Shown here: in pieces, positions 20,151 to 21,311 of the stretch | Layout of the letters: every line of letters begins with the position of its first letter | How positions within the stretch are numbered: the stretch's first letter is position 1 | DNA from: an uncultured Eubacteriales bacterium | Lineage (GTDB): Bacteria > Bacillota > Clostridia > Peptostreptococcales > Anaerovoracaceae | Direction: 5' to 3' | DNA: 21,311 nt | NCBI GenBank assembly: GCA_900551415.1 | Contig: URWB01000029.1 | Span: 1-21,311 of the forward strand | Translations under genes and position numbers: made by a program | The notes under the pieces: model-generated | Databases searched by the model: none | Told to the model about the DNA's origin: nothing | The model's input: the letters and a program-made list of their open reading frames with translations, nothing else

Positions 20151-21284
20151 TCATTCGAGATATTTCCTTAAATATTCCCTGACACATTCCTGCACATTTT
20201 GGGCTATGCGTATCGCCTGTTTTTTGTCCATACCGATCTGCGACGCGACGCCAAGCAGGTCCTCTGCTGCCGGATTTTTGCCGTTTCCATGGACACTGGT
20301 GGCGTGTTCTCCGCCGATTGAATGACTGTAGGTCAAATCGTATGCCGGGGATAATTTCCATCTTTTCTCTGGTTCATCATAAAGAAAGCTGAAATTCTTT
20401 GCATGATCGTCCCGATTGTGTGCGAACACATTGAAGCACATCAGGCGGTACAGCTTCTCTATCTCTTGAAAGTCTCCTGTCAGCTTCAGGCAGGCTTTCA
20501 TCAAAATATCGTAGTCCAACGTCAAATCACGATGCGAGGTCTCCAAAAGTCCGGCAGCCGAGATCACATGAATTCTCCGCTCCTTTCCGTCTTCTTTAAG
20601 GGCTCGATCGAATCGCCTTGTTCCGAAATAGCCGCTGCATATTCCGGACGGGAACAATCTGGTTTCTGCCATTTCGATCCCGCAGGCTTTGGCGCAGAGC
20701 GCATACTCGTACTCCTGCAAACCAATCGCATCATCATCTTCCTTCGACGGAAACTTGATCAGCCATGGCTGTCTGTTAACCTCTGTCAAAATTTTAGGTC
20801 TGGCACCACCGGAAGAACCTCCAAGCCGGAACAACTCATCTAAGCTGTCCGTTTGGTTTGTCGCAAGCAAGCGGCTGCATTCGCGTGCAATATCATCAAA
20901 ATCGCCTATCTGCGTTTCCTCCGCAAGGTCGAATTCCGGCACATATTGCAGTGCGCCCATGCCCAAGCTTCCGACAATCGCAAGCCGATCCAGGCTTTCC
21001 GTTTCGATGGGATTGATATTGTGCTTCAGCAACAGTCGATCTACCAGGAGTCTGCCCCATCCGTCCGGCAGGCTGTCCTCAAAAACGCCAAAAATGCCGT
21101 CGAAAGGCAAAATCTGTGGCACGAAAACTTTCTTTCCCAAAGGCAGCGAAAACGGACTGATAGAAAATCCGTCTGCGATCCATTCTTCACTATACTGAAA
21201 AGCAGCGAGATGTTTCCGGTATAATGCCATCGTTCCGACGGTTCGTCCCTCATAATGAACCTGTAACTGTTTAATCTTGTCCAT
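20151..21284 (-). CDS. hipA: HipA family serine/threonine kinase (type II toxin-like)
   Basis: This is a 377-residue HipA-like kinase. The N-terminal coupling domain (about 1-105) includes FSLPLG, FDGIFGVFEDSLPDGWGRLL. The kinase part has the nucleotide-binding loop GGSSGGARPK at 155-164, the ATP lysine Lys177 in WLIKFPS, catalytic Asp292 in AHNRDDHAKN and the metal-binding Asp of SPAYDLTYS near 316. All key residues look intact, so the kinase is probably active. Well-studied HipA phosphorylates glutamyl-tRNA synthetase, causing growth arrest; the target here is unknown. The start at 21284 has GAGGAG 8 nt upstream. A hipB antitoxin would be expected immediately upstream, beyond the right edge of the window. 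rhuM follows after 36 bp. Confidence 0.92.
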   Translation of the reverse strand: MDKIKQLQVHYEGRTVGTMALYRKHLAAFQYSEEWIADGFSISPFSLPLGKKVFVPQILPFDGIFGVFEDSLPDGWGRLLVDRLLLKHNINPIETESLDRLAIVGSLGMGALQYVPEFDLAEETQIGDFDDIARECSRLLATNQTDSLDELFRLGGSSGGARPKILTEVNRQPWLIKFPSKEDDDAIGLQEYEYALCAKACGIEMAETRLFPSGICSGYFGTRRFDRALKEDGKERRIHVISAAGLLETSHRDLTLDYDILMKACLKLTGDFQEIEKLYRLMCFNVFAHNRDDHAKNFSFLYDEPEKRWKLSPAYDLTYSHSIGGEHATSVHGNGKNPAAEDLLGVASQIGMDKKQAIRIAQNVQECVREYLRKYLE

Positions 21285-21311
21285 GTATGATCTCCTCTAT
21301 GGATAAAAACG

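Noticed and set aside
21297..21311. Possible 3' end of hipB (in-frame TAG on the minus strand)
   Set aside because: Only about four codons are visible, too little to support a gene call although hipB is expected here.

Overview
The window reads as the chromosome of an anaerobic, Clostridia-type Firmicute. The support is diaminopimelate-type lysine and cell-wall genes, SpmA/SpmB homologues, strong AGGAGG ribosome binding sites, a sigma-54 activator, and mosaic toxin-like genes. No rRNA, tRNA, CRISPR array or insertion sequence was seen, and genus cannot be set from the sequence alone.

Region 1 (1-3000) is accessory and gene-poor. It holds the start of a leftward HNH-repeat protein and a small serine recombinase (1099-1704, minus). 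Just past the recombinase stop lies a pair of perfect 21-bp inverted repeats enclosing an AT-rich segment. Next comes a complete cobalamin riboswitch with its own promoter and intrinsic terminator but no recognisable B12 gene behind it. A second highly structured leader follows, then a 58-codon ORF with a strong terminator.

Region 2 (3049-9089, all minus) runs, in transcription order, spmA - spmB - LD-carboxypeptidase - lysA - MATE exporter - dapF. The first three or four genes look like one operon. MATE and dapF may be a second unit behind a weak terminator-like hairpin.

Region 3 (9150-15969) centres on peptide and D-amino-acid metabolism. It holds an unknown 210-aa membrane protein, a small membrane-anchored protein, an M20 amidohydrolase translationally coupled to alanine racemase, a 620-aa sigma-54 enhancer-binding protein, and an M19 dipeptidase. 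Four -24/-12 promoters of nearly identical form (YGGCATR-N4-TTGCW) precede spmA, the 210-aa gene, the M20-alr pair and the dipeptidase. A tandem dyad between the divergent spmA and 210-aa promoters looks like an activator binding site. I infer a local sigma-54 regulon that takes up or exchanges peptides, releases D-Ala and diaminopimelate from murein-type peptides, and converts them to L-Ala and lysine.

Region 4 (15998-21284, all minus) mixes housekeeping and conflict-type genes. It has a three-gene overlapping DUF3990 (ADP-ribosyltransferase-like) / small protein / DUF3791 module, an Ogt-type DNA methyltransferase, a YeiH-family membrane protein, a RhuM-family protein and a HipA-family kinase directly upstream of rhuM. 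The last two and the DUF3990 triad look like toxin-antitoxin or defence cargo.
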